This document shows, in pieces, positions 1 to 12,609 of a stretch of 64,000 nt of DNA (within the stretch, counting starts at the first letter, position 1; the number at the start of each line of letters is the position of its first letter). The notes under the pieces were generated by a model, which was not told where the DNA came from, did no database searches, and worked only from the letters and a program-made list of their open reading frames with translations. Location of the stretch: positions 154,037,122-154,101,121 of the forward strand of contig NC_035441.2 of NCBI RefSeq assembly GCF_002127325.2, given 5' to 3'. The DNA comes from Helianthus annuus (taxonomy: Eukaryota > Streptophyta > Magnoliopsida > Asterales > Asteraceae). The translations under genes and the position numbers were made by a program.

Positions 1-549
1 CAATTGTCAGGTCCTGACTTAGTCTTCGAGACAACGGACAAGATTGTCCAAATTCGCGACCGCCTAAAAACTGCTCGAGACAGGCAGAAGAGCTATGCGG
101 ATGAAAGGCGAAAACCTCTCAAGTTTGAGGTCGGCGATAAAGTTTTGCTCAAAGTATGACCTTGGAAAGGGGTGATGCGATTTGGCAAGAAAGGTAAGTT
201 AAGCCCAAGGTATATAGGACCATTCGAGATCATCGAATGTGTAGGATCAGTGGCTTACAAGTTAAACTTACCTGAGGAGCTCGATGGTATTCATAATGTA
301 TTCCACGTCTGCAATCTGAAGAAATGTCTGGCCGATGAGTCGCTAGTCATACCACACACAGATGTGCATATAGACGAGAGCTTAAAGTTTGTGGAAAAAC
401 CTGTGTCGATCGAGGATCGACAGGTAAAGAAGCTTCGAAGAAAGCTTGTACCTATTGTCAAGGTGAAGTGGGACGCCCGCAGAGGTGCTGAATACACGTG
501 GGAGCTAGAATCCTCAATGAAAGAGAAATACCCTCATCTGTTTCCTTAA
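1..549 (+). pseudogene. 3' end of Ty3/gypsy (Tekay-type) pol: integrase C-terminus and chromodomain-like tail, with internal stop
   Basis: Frame 1 is open from the first base to a TAA at 547-549 except for one TGA at 157-159. It matches the end of the second polyprotein segment at 38970-39512 almost residue for residue (DKIVQIR, RQKSYAD, GPFEII, NVFHVCNLKKC). The tail [15 protein letters not shown] resembles the chromodomain-like C-terminus of plant chromoviruses. The other copy has a serine codon (TCA) where this one has TGA, so the stop is a point mutation. The catalytic integrase core and everything upstream lie outside the window. An autonomous element would need this tail for target-site choice, so this copy is probably dead. 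Confidence 0.9.
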
Positions 550-585
550 ATCTCGAGGACGAGATTTCTTTTAAGGGGGTGAGGA
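548..585 (+). promoter_or_regulatory. Stem-loop plus polypurine tract before 3' LTR
   Basis: Directly after the pol stop an inverted repeat (AAATCTCG, short loop, CGAGATTT, 548-567) is followed by a purine-rich stretch ending GGGGGTGAGGA just before the LTR. The polypurine tract primes plus-strand DNA synthesis in LTR retrotransposons. The same arrangement recurs at 39511-39547 and at 7497-7534. Confidence 0.75.
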
Positions 586-3500
586 TGTAACACCTTGAAA
601 ATTTGTGTCCAATAAAGTATAAACACGTGTCATAAGCTCTGAACGTGAGAAAGAATACTTTGGAGGGACTAAAGTTGACAAACGGGGAAACTATGTGAAT
701 ATAAGGGTCCAGAGTGTCAACAATGGATAAATATATTCTAAAATAGCCCTACATAATGTTTATACCTTCCAACGAATAAATCATGGATCATACGAAGCGA
801 AACATAAAGGAAAGTGAGGAATTACAAACTGCAGGGGCTAAAAGTGTCAACATGTGCAAAGTATACCTCTGAGTGACCTTTTGGCAGACCCGAAGCTTTG
901 TAACGATAAAATATACTCACTAGAATATGTGGTTAAAATTTCATAAAGTTTCGTTATCGTATGAGAAAGTTATGATCAAATTCGTGTTCGAGGGGTTAAA
1001 AGCGTCAACATTGAATTCTATGGCCTTATGAGTGGTTACAAGGTTAGTCAAGGACTTAACCAAGTTAGTAAAAGTCCCAAGGCCCTTAAAAATCAAGTTA
1101 GAAGGCTGAAAATGCAATTTAGGGGCTCAAAACCACGTTATAAAGGACCAGGGACTGAAATTGCAAACTTTGAAAACATGTTGACTGATCAGACAGGTCA
1201 GGCGGCCCGCGTGAGAATCCTTGGTAACTCCAGGCGGGCCGCGTCAGACTCCCAATAACAGAAAAAGTGGACAGCTGCCATTGCAGGTCTGTTAACCGAC
1301 TTTGTGGCCTGTAAACTGATACCAGGGGCTGAACAAATGGGTTTTCATGCACTAGGGACAGTTGGGATGATCAGGGAGCATGCATAGGCTCTTGTGGCAT
1401 CATCTTAGGAGATCAAAAATGCTATATAAGGAGAGGAATGTTGTGAACATTTGGGCATTCATTTGCAAAGTTCACAAATATTTTCTCTGGAGCTCTCTGG
1501 TCAGCAAGCACCCATCCTTAGCATCCCTAATCACAATTAGGACTCTTGTAAGTGTCCTTAACCCTTCCTAATTCGTTTTAGCTTAGTTAATTATCTAAAA
1601 GTCAAACCGTCGTAATTAAGGTTTGACTTCGTGATTAATTAAAATGTGCTCTGTCAAATCACGAATTAAAAGTACCTTTAAGTAGGTAATTATATGGGTA
1701 ACAAACCCTTAAAAGGGTATTTCCAGTTTCCCACTCTAACTATGTTAATTGTCGAGTCAAAGCTTGTTATAAAAAGTCAACAGAAAGGTTATTTGTGAAT
1801 TAATACATAATTAGCAATGTAGGATGCATGCAACCTGTTTAATCATTAAAATAACTTGGTAATTAATGTAAGAACATCTTCCAACATGTTCAACTCGAGA
1901 ATTTTCAGTTTAGGCTCGGTTTGGAACCGAAAGTCGCAAAGTTTGACTTCTGCTTTGACTTTCAGTTCTGACCCGTTTAAGCCAAGATTAGGATTGCCTT
2001 AGAGCTTCTTTTGAACCTATTTACATGTTAGTATAACTCTCTGAGATTATACAACATGGTTCATTAGATATCCTATTCACATGCATGTTTCCGTTAATCG
2101 CTTATATGTTGACCATTATGCCCATTTGACCTTAAAACGGGATTTTTGAAAATGTAAAAGGGTAAGCACCTTAGCTACTGATTTATAAACTTGCACCCAA
2201 AATTTGAAGTCAGTTTGAGGTCTAGATTAAGAGTTATGCTCAATAGCGTAATTAAGGGCTTCTTTGATAATTAATTAGCGTAAATTATGTATAGCCCATC
2301 AAAACCCAAATTTTTATACCAAACTTTATACCTACTGTTATAAGATAATATTTTGGGATTTTTGAAAATTTTTATTTATTTTTAGGCTGAGCATAACTTA
2401 GTGTTCTAAGATTAATTCGGTTTATGCCGGTTTTGCCCTTTTTAGCCATAAATTGAGTTTTACAAATCCTTTTGACCTCAAACCAATTTCTACTGATTTG
2501 TTATGATAAATAAACTATTTTGAGCCTTCTGGAATATTAAAAATATCAGCTTTTTACAGAAAACCCGGAAATGGCTCCAAATCGCCTTTTTAGGCATTTT
2601 TAACATATAAGTGTGCACTAGAACCTTATTAAGCACAAAGGTTGATACCTACTGATATGTTTAGTAAATTTTTATATTTTAAACAGTAGGCAAATGTTTT
2701 GAACTCAGAATTCCAGAATTGACCTTTTAGGCACATGTGAAATTACCAAAATGCCCCTACGGTGCATAGTAAGGTTAAAGATAATAAATTTCACATAAAT
2801 TTGATACCCTACTGTTATAACTTAGTAAATTAAGTATATTTACTAATTTAATCAGACCTGTAACTCAGGTTATTATTTTAACCCTTTTTCACCTTATAAA
2901 ATGACCAAAACGCCCTTATGAGGCATAGTTTTGGTTTAAAATCATTTGGGGCATAATGGAAGATATCATTCTGATATCACAACATATTTTAAGCATATTG
3001 ACTTCAGAAACTTGTATTTGACTCTTATGGTTACTCGTTACGCATTATACGCGTTCGGATCGGCTTATATGACTAGTTTGGCCATTTTAGCCGAAACGGG
3101 TCAAACCATATCTTTTTGGTCTCAAAATCCAGAATGTGATTATGTTACCCATATAAAACAAGTATGCAAGCTTGTTGGGACAAAACCACATTCTAAAACG
3201 GTCTTCGCCTTATTGTGCGTTTAAAACCGTAATCTTTATATAAAACTAACCGGTCTAAGCTTAAGACCCGTTAGGATTCTAATAGGTTATTAAAACCTTA
3301 ATTTCCAGATCTAGGAGCCCAGTAAAAGCTACTTGCACTCGTTATATTTGGTTTATACTTTGCTCAGGTAAATACGTTTAACTTATTTTCCCTATACGGG
3401 CTTGGGGTACGGTATATAAAATACCGCTTGGTCGGGAAATTGACCATAACCGGTCTTGGTTATGTGCAGTCAAATGAACCCGTTTGAAAATGCTGTTTTG

Positions 3501-4176
3501 TTTGTTTAACGCCTTTGGGGGCTTAATGACCATGTCCCGGATATCCTTGGCATCATTCAAAGAATGGCCACGACCTTAGCACTCGGGTGTAGGCGTACAC
3601 CCGTAGCGCTGTATAACATGTATAATCGTCGGTACGAGAGAAGTCTCGCGGCGGAATTATATTAAGTGGTGTGTCTATTAATCCTTAACCCGGAACGAAC
3701 CCGGGCTACTGAACGCAGAATGAACATGTAATTCTTTTACAAGATTATTAAGCAAATAATTATCCCAAGTTATAAAAAGTTTTATGCCACGTGCATTTAA
3801 ATCAATTTTAAACGTTTTCAAAATGAGTCAGTTAAATTGTATTTACCAGTGTAAACTGACGTATTTTCCAAAAAGACTAAGTGCAGGTACTACGCGTAAT
3901 AGGCTGGTCACTCCTTAAGCATCCATAGAAGTCTCGCAAGCTTAGGATGCATGAAGTCTGTTGAAATGAAGTCTCCTGTTTATTTGATTCTGCCTGTGGA
4001 TTTTATTTCGACATTTTGTGATACTTGGATATTACAATAATTTTAAGTTGAAATAAATCTATCTTTGCTTCCGCTGTGCATTATAATTTGTGTTGTTTGA
4101 CTATGATGATATCAACTACGTCACGGAAATCCCCCACCGGGCCCACCGGTGACACGTGGAAAATAGGGGTGTGACA
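586..4176 (+). repeat. 3' LTR of Tekay-type gypsy element (element 1)
   Basis: This 3591-bp LTR starts TGTAACACC right after the polypurine tract and ends GGGGTGTGACA, giving canonical TG..CA ends. A TATA box (TATATAAG) lies at 1423-1430. A GC-rich inverted pair, GCGGCCCGC at 1202-1210 and GCGGGCCGC at 1234-1242, lies about 200 bp upstream of it. The block at 1917-1974 (CGGTTTGGAACCG and following) and the last 100 bp are shared with the LTRs at 29185, 39548 and 45361. Small ORFs inside (1028-1258, 2946-3224) are not credible genes. The matching 5' LTR must lie left of the window. Confidence 0.88.
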
Positions 4177-4363
4177 CTACCTTTGTAACAATGGAATTTA
4201 TTCCATCTATTTAAATAAAATCCGGTGTTTCTAAACTCTGATATTTTCCTAACTCACGGTCCTGATGAAATTTCCGCTGCAATATTTTTCAAAATAACTC
4301 ACCGGTACCACTGGACTGCTCGCGGCTCCCGATTCCGTCCAGGGTGGATCGGGGGACGTGACA
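4177..4363 (+). repeat. Truncated 5' LTR (3' part) of gypsy-like element 2
   Basis: These 187 bp match the last 188 bp of the LTR ending at 10033, with one single-base indel and one substitution seen by eye. They end GTGACA and are followed by a primer-binding site. The copy begins exactly at the end of element 1's LTR. This fits element 1 having inserted inside this LTR, with the rest of the LTR left of element 1, outside the window. Confidence 0.85.
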
Positions 4364-7300
4364 GTAAAGGTGGTATCAGAGCCACTGCTTTAAGCCTATA
4401 AGTGTTGTGATAATAATACTTAAGCTTAAATAAAAAGAGTTAGGAGATTACTGTTAAATGGTAGCACAACCGATAGCAGTTAGACTTGAACATAAGAAAA
4501 GATGCCTTAGTATAAGCTAAGCTACTTGTTTACGCAATTAGGTGTTATAATAATACCTAAGTTTAAACGGAAAATTTGAAGCTTAATATTATCTGATAGC
4601 ATTCCAGATGATATTTAGACTTGAACTTAAGAATTTTGCCTTAAATAAACTTTAAAGGTAAATTACTTATATAAGTACAATGTAATGGATATTGGTATTC
4701 CATAAAAATGACGATTAACAGGCAATAGCACATAATTGCTTCTTGCTTATTGATATTATTTGGTCGAGAATAAGATATGTTAGGGAAATACAAATTTCCT
4801 TGATTCTGGATAAAAGTCCTAATAAAAGAGGCAATTTTAAAATCTTGAAAAGATACTATTTATGGGAAATAGAAAATTTTCTCCGGCAAAACTGGGTATA
4901 GAGTAGCAGACTCTCCAGCTTATCTGGATAGACTGAAGTTACCTCTCCGGCGCGAACCGGATAAGACGGGGTAAATAATATGTCAAATCAGTACAAGATT
5001 TCCCTAAATAAAATCATGACCAGATATTTGACTTGTTTTTTTGAAATATGAATATGTTAAATACATTGACCTGATAAATGGTATGTTTATTTCAGCATGT
5101 GAAATATATGATTATATAGATAGGTATATCTATAAGGAAATCCAAAAACCATAAGGATTGACAATTTGAAATAAAACACAAGCATCTGTGTCTAGATTTT
5201 TTTTTATCAGGAATCTCTTTTCCGATATCAAACATTATTTCATTTGTCTCGTAGCTCGTGTGACAAAATAATCAGTGGAAACTCTATAGGTTGGAACACC
5301 ATCAAAAATATAAGAATTTCCAAATTTACGCAAGTAAGAAGCATGTAAGGTTGTGCTAGTGCACAAAAAAACACATGAAACTTAAATTATACGTCCACGA
5401 ACGTTAAAAGATGTCACACTCAACTTTCAAAGCAAGACCTTTGAAAAATATAAATTAGGCACGATGACACCTATGCTAATTCCGTCAGTAGAAAAACTAC
5501 TAATCAAAAAGCGACACTTTGCGACATGATCCTACAAACGATCTAAATCTCGCTGAGGTACGTTGGAACAAGATTTCACAATTATCGGTGCACAGTTTAA
5601 TCAGAGTCATAATTATTATCACTGCAAAAGGAGTCATATACCTTTGCAAATACCCTATTTTATTTTATTCAACATTCCCTGGTAATGTCACTTAACAACA
5701 GTTATCACACGAAATTCCAGATGAAGTTTTTATATTTCTTTTCGTTGAAATTCTGACTTCTACATATAATAAGTTGACTTTCGCAATTCTACTTCCTCTA
5801 ATAATCATCATATCATGATGATTTCTTTCATAGTAGCAAATATTGATCCATTTCATTTCTTGATAAATCCACACGTTACACATGCTCTGTTTGTTGCACC
5901 TATGGTTCGCTTGCTTTGTGAAGACCACTAGAGGACTTCATTCCGATTTATTATTTTATCCAAATTCAAATATCATTCAGCTTTTTGCACTATGAACCGC
6001 ATTATTGCAAAAAGATAATTCTTTAATATCGAGTCAATGAATTTTGTTAAATAATTGAAGTAAAGAATTTATATATATATATATATATATATAAATTATG
6101 CTGAGGTATACTTTCATTTTAAGTTTATGTTTAAGTTATCTATTATTAATAATTTTATTAGTAATAATATATTAATAATAATAGTGTTAATATTATACTA
6201 TAAGTTATTGTCTAGGGCAGGTATTGAATAGCCTAGCCTTAGTTAGACATGGACTGGCCACCTATGCTTAAACAAGGCAGCACTAACCAATATCCAACCA
6301 TGATAATAAGTATTTAATGTATATAAAGTAAGTCATCATACTTATTTTATTATATACATATATATACTTTGTACTGTAAAGAGAAAACATATTTTCATAA
6401 AACAATACAAGAATTAGAGGAACGAATAAAATTATATAAATAATTATGTATCACATATTTTGTGGTAACTATGTACTATAACACTCTAGCAAGAAAATAA
6501 CCATATAAGAATAATATAGTAGTCAGCGACTACGTTGGGTTAGGAGAACATTGTAATATATAAAGAATAGTCACCGTTTTCACTTATTTACAACATTTGT
6601 AAATACATTGACAACGTTATATAGTTTCAAAAATGAAAATAAGTATTCACATAGAATCACCCCAATAAGTGTTACATATTTACAAATACTTTTACCCCTT
6701 TTTACAACTTTCATTTAACGTTATAAATAATAATGATTCTTTTACAAAAGCATAATATTAAAATATTTTGTAAATGTAATAACTTCACCATGATATTTTG
6801 TAATCTAGTAAATATAAGTTATAGTATAGTTAAAATACTAAAATAAAATTTATTTGAAATTAGTGACCATTCACATATAGTAAAAATATAAAACAAATAA
6901 TATATATTACATTTGCTTTAGTAATATAATATAATGATTGGTCATGCCAAAACAACTTGTTCTTATTATATTTCGATCTCTAGGACATAGTATAAAAAAA
7001 TATGGTCACTAATAGTATACTATCAACTTAGAACTCTAAACCATGATACACTAACTCTATTATCTCTTAGTGTATCTTTGCAATTCACTCATCTCAGCAC
7101 ATCGATTTTTCTCATATCATAATTCAATAGTTGACAAATCATTTTTCATGCTTTTATTTCATTTTGAACCCGTCGATTCTAAGTCTTCCTCAGTTGCCAA
7201 TCAAAGATTTCTTTTGACAAAAAAAAAATTTATTGATTCTAAAAATCCTCCACATTCATTTTAAAATATCTATTGACCATATATCTTTTGACTTGAACCT

Positions 7301-7534
7301 AGTCACTTTGGAAATTATACCATTTTATCTCATTCGGTTGTCATCGATTTCTTGAACTAATTCAGTTGAACCATTGAATCCTACTTATTGTACAACTCGT
7401 ATCCACAAAATTTGATATTTTAATTCTGTGTCATCTACCTTAATATCGTTTTATTGACTAAAATATGACATAAGTCTAAAAGAAATATCGTAACCCAAAT
7501 CTCGAGAACGAGATTTAAAACAAGGTGGGGAGGA
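4364..7534 (+). mobile_element. Non-coding interior of gypsy-like element 2 (LARD-like)
   Basis: The 3.17 kb between the primer-binding site and the next LTR is AT-rich and has no ORF with retroelement similarity; the longest frames are short and featureless. The stretch 4385-4700 contains loosely repeated blocks (variants of AATAATACTTAAG and TTAGACTTGAAC). A TA microsatellite lies at about 6070-6092. The interior ends with an AAATCTCG/CGAGATTT inverted repeat and a purine tract ending GTGGGGAGGA (7497-7534), the layout seen in the coding elements here. It is best read as a non-autonomous element that relies on proteins of a relative. A large internal deletion of a coding element is the alternative. 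Confidence 0.7.
4371..4383 (+). promoter_or_regulatory. Primer-binding site (initiator Met tRNA type)
   Basis: TGGTATCAGAGCC follows the LTR end after 7 bases. This is the standard complement to the 3' end of initiator methionine tRNA used by many plant LTR retrotransposons. It shows that 4177-4363 is the end of a 5' LTR, not of a 3' LTR. Confidence 0.85.
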
Positions 7535-10033
7535 TGTAACATACCAATTTTTATCATATAAATTATAAGGTTTGGTTAAATTTATTAACCACTAGTAACT
7601 AGTAACTAGCTTATTTTTATTATAAACATTCAACCCAAATAGTTTTAAAAACTATTTTATATATATAGTTGGTTGAAATATTATACTAATCAAATTGGCC
7701 TGTATATGAGTAACCTTTCTAATAAAATAAAAGTCTATAAAAAAACTTATATTATTAGACGAGTAGTCTACGGGTAAGTTGAATATTAGAAAAATGAAGT
7801 TCCTAGACGGGCCTAGGAACCGTATAATAATTAAACTATAAAAATATATTGTATTCGAACCTACTCTATTTTAATGAAACTTAGACCCAAATGTAGATAA
7901 GATTATTCTCATTCTAATGACATATTCACTATTTTATAAAACGTCATATTTTAGAGGTTATACTTGCCAAATAAGTAAAGCAGTTGGATTAATTATAAAA
8001 TAAAATAAATATTAGAATTAATATTTAAACTAATATATATGTGAAAGGTTTACGTGTATACTTGAATTAAATTCAAGGTGATAGGTGTATTCATACATTA
8101 AATGAGAAGGGTTTACGTGGAGATGCCAAACTTACCTTCCAACTCCAAAATTCAAGTATAAATAACATAGTAGAACTACATGAAACTTTGCCATTTCTTT
8201 CCTCCCATGTGTCGCCCCTCTCAAATCAAATCTATAGTTTTAATTTTTATTTTATTTTTACCCCATAATAATAATAAAGCCTTGCCCCGTTTTAAGTATT
8301 GTAACTCCCGATCACCGCTACCCTTTCCGATTGATCTGAGTCCCATAACGCATGTCAGGGCTCTGCCCGACTAAGTTCGTTATGATTCTGTCTCGGGACT
8401 TCGGGACAAGGTTGATTTAGGGGTACTATACTTACCACAAGTACATTATATATTTTTAATAGCTCAGAAGTTATACCCAAAATTTATACCAGGAGTCTTT
8501 CTAGTTGAACCCTAAAGTTACACAGTGGGTCCATTCTCTTTGTTTTATTCTCTTTTTGTAATTTACCCAAAACTATTGTTTATTATTCTATTTTGTAAAC
8601 AACTCTTATACCTATTATTTTATTTACTCAATAGGAAACCCTAGTTGAGACACCCAAATAATCCTGCACAACTCCTAAAATTTTCATAGCAATCAGAATC
8701 AGGATCAGGGCCCCTAAAACTCAGGGGGGGTATTCCCCACTTGACGATTATCCTTATAACTTGCTGTCTAAATTGAAATTATTCGTTCTATCGACTCAGC
8801 TAGCCTACTCCCACACGCGGCAAACCTATGGTCATTACGTGTCCCTTACGGACCGTAAGGGATAAGTCTTACGGTCCGTAAGCCTGTCAAATTTCGTGTA
8901 TAAATAGCAGGCATCGGCACTTGCAGTCTGCTGTTCATTCGACGATTAAATTCCGATTATACACCAAGTTATCGTCCAAATACTCTAAAAACACACACGC
9001 GAATCACTAATTAGTATAGCAGGGTGCTGCTACGATACAGGGTATTAACTCGATCGCTATTACGATTCATTTTCCGACTGATCAATATATCCAATGGATG
9101 TTTAAGTGCCGCCCACATAGGGTTATACTTTGTCGTTCGTCGTTAAATCGATGAATGTTTAAGTATCGCACTTTGTCGTTCGTTGTGAGAATTTGATCTC
9201 GTGAGTTATCGTAATTGTTGTATTAAGTTACCTACCTAGTTCGTGTGCACTAGGTTACAAGGCTAAATCAATAGGCTAAGCTCTGCCTGTATAAATCTGC
9301 AATATATCAAGGCTTATCTGTAGACTAAACTTTGGCCGTATGAATCTGCATGTTTATAATGTGAGTCATTCTCTTTTTATCAAATGTTTTACAATACTCC
9401 AAATTATTTTCAGAATTATAATTACAGTGATTAAGTTTATGTAATCACCAAATTACAGCCAGTATGTGGGGTATTGTGCACATTACTACTGTTTTAATCA
9501 CATTAGGTGGGCGAACCTAAAATTAAGTGATATACGTCATTCATTGGGGCAGCCAATGGTGATATGACCATAGTCACAGATCCGGTCGAGTGACAAATAC
9601 TGTGGGTAGTTGGTAGATATCAGAAACATATGTAAAAACTCTTAATACTGTAAATTATAACAAACGAGTCGTTTTAGTAAACTGAATGATTCACTCAGTA
9701 TTTCCCGCTGACAAAACCTTTTTAAAACACGTTTCAGGTAATTACAGTAGATTGGAGTAAGAATTGGATCCGGCACTAAAAGACTTCAAGAAGTGGCTTA
9801 TTTTATTAATTAAATCAAATTAAGAAATATTGTTTTTATTAAAAGCTACCTTTGTAACAATGGAATTTATTCCATCTATTTAAATAAAATCCGGTGTTTC
9901 TAAACTCTGATATTTTTCCTAACTCACGGTCCTGATGAAATTTCCGCTGCAATATTTTTCAAAATAACTCACCGGTACCACTGGACTGCTCGCGCCTCCC
10001 GATTCCGTCCAGGGTGGATCGGGGGACGTGACA
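7535..10033 (+). repeat. 3' LTR of gypsy-like element 2
   Basis: This 2499-bp LTR starts TGTAACATACC after the purine tract and ends GGACGTGACA. Its last 188 bp are repeated at 4177-4363, which defines the pair. A TATA box (TATAAATA) lies at 8899-8906. Just upstream are two palindromes, CCCTTACGGACCGTAAGGG (8843-8861) and CTTACGGTCCGTAAG (8868-8882); related palindromes occur in the LTRs of the younger element. The minus-strand frame of the Tat fragment runs about 38 codons into this LTR and those codons are not real protein. Confidence 0.85.
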
Positions 10034-11517
10034 ATATTGTTGAGCATTGAGTCTTCCTCATGGCTCATGATGACGAGGTCATCCATGTATACTTCAACTG
10101 TTTTGCCGATGTCGCTGTTGAAAACTGTGTCCATTAATCGTTGATAAGTTGCGCCAGCATTGCGCAGGCCAAAGGGCATTTTAGTGTAGCAGAAGATGCC
10201 TTTTTCTGTGCGGAATGCGGTTTTGTCTTCGTCTTCTTCCTTCATCTGGACCTGATGATAACCTTTGTAACAGTCGAGAAAACACTTCCATCTGAATGAT
10301 GCTAGAGAGTCGACTTTTTTGTCTATCTCCGGAAGCGCGTAACAATCTTTTGGGCATGCTTTATTCAGGTCTTTGAAGTCGACGCACATTCTCCATCCGC
10401 CACTATGTTTCTGTACCATTACTGGATTGGCAACCCATGTATGGTATTTTACTTCGCGCAAGATTCCCGCATTGAGTAGCTCTACCACTTGTTCGTCCAT
10501 GGCTTTCGCTTTTTCTTTGCTAAAGCTGCGCCTCCCCTGGGCAACAGGTTCCGCTGATGGTTTAATATTCAGGCAATGTTGCGCTATGTCGCGTGGAACC
10601 CCAGTCATGTCTGCTGGGCACCAAGCGAATATATCTTTGTTGTTGGACAACAGTGCTTTTAGTTGTATTCGTGTTGCCGGTGAAATGGTATGTCCTAACG
10701 AGATGGTCTGCTCTGGATATTCTTCGTTCAGGACCCATTTCTCCGGTTCGTTTGATGCTGAAGGTTTGACTACCTTTGCTGGTGGCTCGTCGTCCATGTA
10801 CATGACTTCTTTGCTTGAGTACAGAATTGCAACTCCGGTTTCCGTTGGGAACCCACATGCAGCGTGCGAGATAGATGTGATCATACTGAACTCTCTTTGT
10901 GATCTCCTTCCGAGCAGAACATCATGACTTGATGTTGCCGGCATGACCATGAAATTGACTGTAACTGTTCGTGAATGTTCGCCATCTGATAAAGTCACAG
11001 GGAAAGCTATTTGCCCTAATGGGAATACAGCTTCATTGCAGAATCCGGTGAGGGGAAAATCGACCGGTTCTAGACGTGCTTTATCATCTGGGTCAAGTTG
11101 TTTAAAACACTGCTCGTATATGATGTCCATCGAGCTTCCCGGATCTATAAACATATAGTCTGTCCGGTAATGACCGAAGATGCCAGTAATAATTACTGGT
11201 CGTTCTTCCTGAGGGCCTCCTGGAACGACGGGAAATACGACTTGCTGTTCCCTCCAATGTTGGTCATAACTTCATTTGTTTGTCCTTCGCGATGGACCTC
11301 CTTGAATCATGTTTATCTGTTTTGGCTTGACTTTCTTATGGCTGCTATTTCTGAATTGTATTTCAATATTACGACTAGATTGGATGTCCCCCCGACATGG
11401 TGTTGGTGGGTCCAATACTGTATTATTGCTTTCTTCACCAGATCTGATGTTTGGGACCTCAGATCTGGCGATTTGCATAACGACTGTGTTTAAAGCAGCT
11501 TGACATCTGTTGAACAA
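10034..11517 (-). pseudogene. Tat/Ogre-type Ty3/gypsy pol fragment: protease and N-terminal reverse transcriptase
   Basis: Read on the minus strand from 11517, one frame runs through a linker (QINMIQGGPSRR), a TGA at about 11269-11271, then VVFPVVPGGPQEERPVI, a protease motif MFIDPGSSMDIIYE (about 11154-11113) and reverse transcriptase motifs (GGWRMCVDFKDLNKACPKDC, GYHQVQ, YTKMPFGLRNAGATYQRLMD, VEVYMDDLVIMS). The NKACPKDCY and KMPFGLRNAGATYQ style is typical of the Tat lineage. The protease has Pro where the family normally has Thr (D-T-G). The reading ends at 10034, where the plus-strand element 2 LTR begins; the rest of RT, RNase H and integrase must lie left of the window. Nearly all of gag is missing. 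It is a dead remnant. Confidence 0.88.
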
Positions 11518-11720
11518 TGTGATGGGGATCTTCTTATGATTATATCTGAGAAATTCTCCCTATCTGAATGACCGTTGTTTTGAGTGTTTTGGGTTGTAGA
11601 ACCTTCACACTCGGATCGGGGATCTGGTGAGTGGAATAATGAATCCTCTGCCATGTGAAAAACAGAGGATGAAAAGAACTAAATCGAAACGAGATGAAAA
11701 CTGGAAAAAACAGAGGAATC
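11518..11720 (-). other. Leader remnant of the Tat-type element; gag deleted
   Basis: Only about 200 bp separate the putative primer-binding site from the first pol-frame codons. Tat-lineage elements normally have a leader and full gag here, so an internal deletion is inferred. No coding sequence is visible. Confidence 0.45.
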
Positions 11721-11731
11721 GGTGGGCGCCA
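11721..11731 (-). promoter_or_regulatory. Putative primer-binding site of the Tat-type element
   Basis: The minus strand reads TGGCGCCCACC, a motif I recall at the primer-binding site of plant Tat-type elements. It lies one base after a CA dinucleotide that would end the LTR. The tRNA species is not certain from this alone. Confidence 0.5.
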
Positions 11732-11732
11732 G

Positions 11733-12609
11733 TGAAGAAACACTAGATAAATGGTTGGAACCGAGATATCTAGGGGGTTTGAATCCGCATAAAAAGGTTG
11801 GTTACCACTCGATCGATTTAGGTCCAACATACCTTCTTCTCCGATAGCTCTGCAAAAAAGAACATCGTTAGCCTCGCCAAGGGGAGAAGAGGGTTCTCTC
11901 CTTGACCCGACTCCGGTGTGAGAATAAGTATTGGTAATGAAGAAGAAGGTGTATTTGAGAAGTGAGAGTAACTTGTGTTCATACCTTATTTTTCTCATAT
12001 TTATAGCCGGGAGTCGTTTAAAGGCGGGAAAACCCGTTAGTGAAAAGAAGACGGAAGATGCTAACTCCGTAAGCGGTTATGTTTCCTTCCGTTAATACTC
12101 CTTGATCCGACGTGATAGCACACGGATCGTGGTTTAGATCAAAGGCTAGGGATTGGCCACGTGTAAAGTGACTTAAGTGGAGATTACTCTTCATTTGCAT
12201 GCATTCGTTGTGAATTTAGGGACGACTGATATAGTGACACGTGTCCAGACGGTTGTAACCGTCTTGGTGGTGCACGATTGTATTATTTCTAGAAGATTAC
12301 TGCTGTAATCTGGTGTGACACCTTATCGTGTGGAAACAGGTGAATAAATCCCAAGTCTGGGCAAATAATATCCAAGTCTGGATATTAAGCGGAAGTATCT
12401 AACTCCGGATTCTTATCCTTTGTTTTGTGTAAGAAAGGCGCAAGGTTTTATGGTTCCCTTTGGGCGCAAGTGTTGACTGTTGTAAGCCTTTTAAGCCTTT
12501 CTTTTTGTGAGACCAGTGCGCGGCCGCGCAAGGTGCCAGGCTGAAAGTTAAGGTTGTGGTATAGTCCCAAACACTTATTATGAGGTTTTTGGGACCTTAC
12601 CCCTTCACA
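11733..12609 (-). repeat. Putative 5' LTR of the Tat-type element
   Basis: On the minus strand the segment begins TGTGAAGGGGTAAGG (12609 downward) and ends CTTCA next to the primer-binding site, about 877 bp in all. A TATA box (CTATAAATA on the minus strand) lies near 12000-12008. A perfect palindrome GCGCGGCCGCGC lies at 12519-12530. Only one LTR is in the window, so the outer boundary is an inference and no target duplication can be checked. The 152-codon minus frame at 11540-11998 is LTR or leader sequence, not gag. Confidence 0.5.

Noticed and set aside
9919..10033. C-terminal 38 codons of the minus-strand pol frame
   Set aside because: They are the reverse complement of element 2's LTR end, read through by chance; the true pol sequence stops at 10034.
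10373..11493. Plus-strand frames of 184, 71 and 131 codons
   Set aside because: They are shadows opposite the well-matched Tat pol on the minus strand and show no domain.
11540..11998. 152-codon minus frame upstream of Tat pol
   Set aside because: It lies over the putative LTR end and primer-binding site and has no gag motif.
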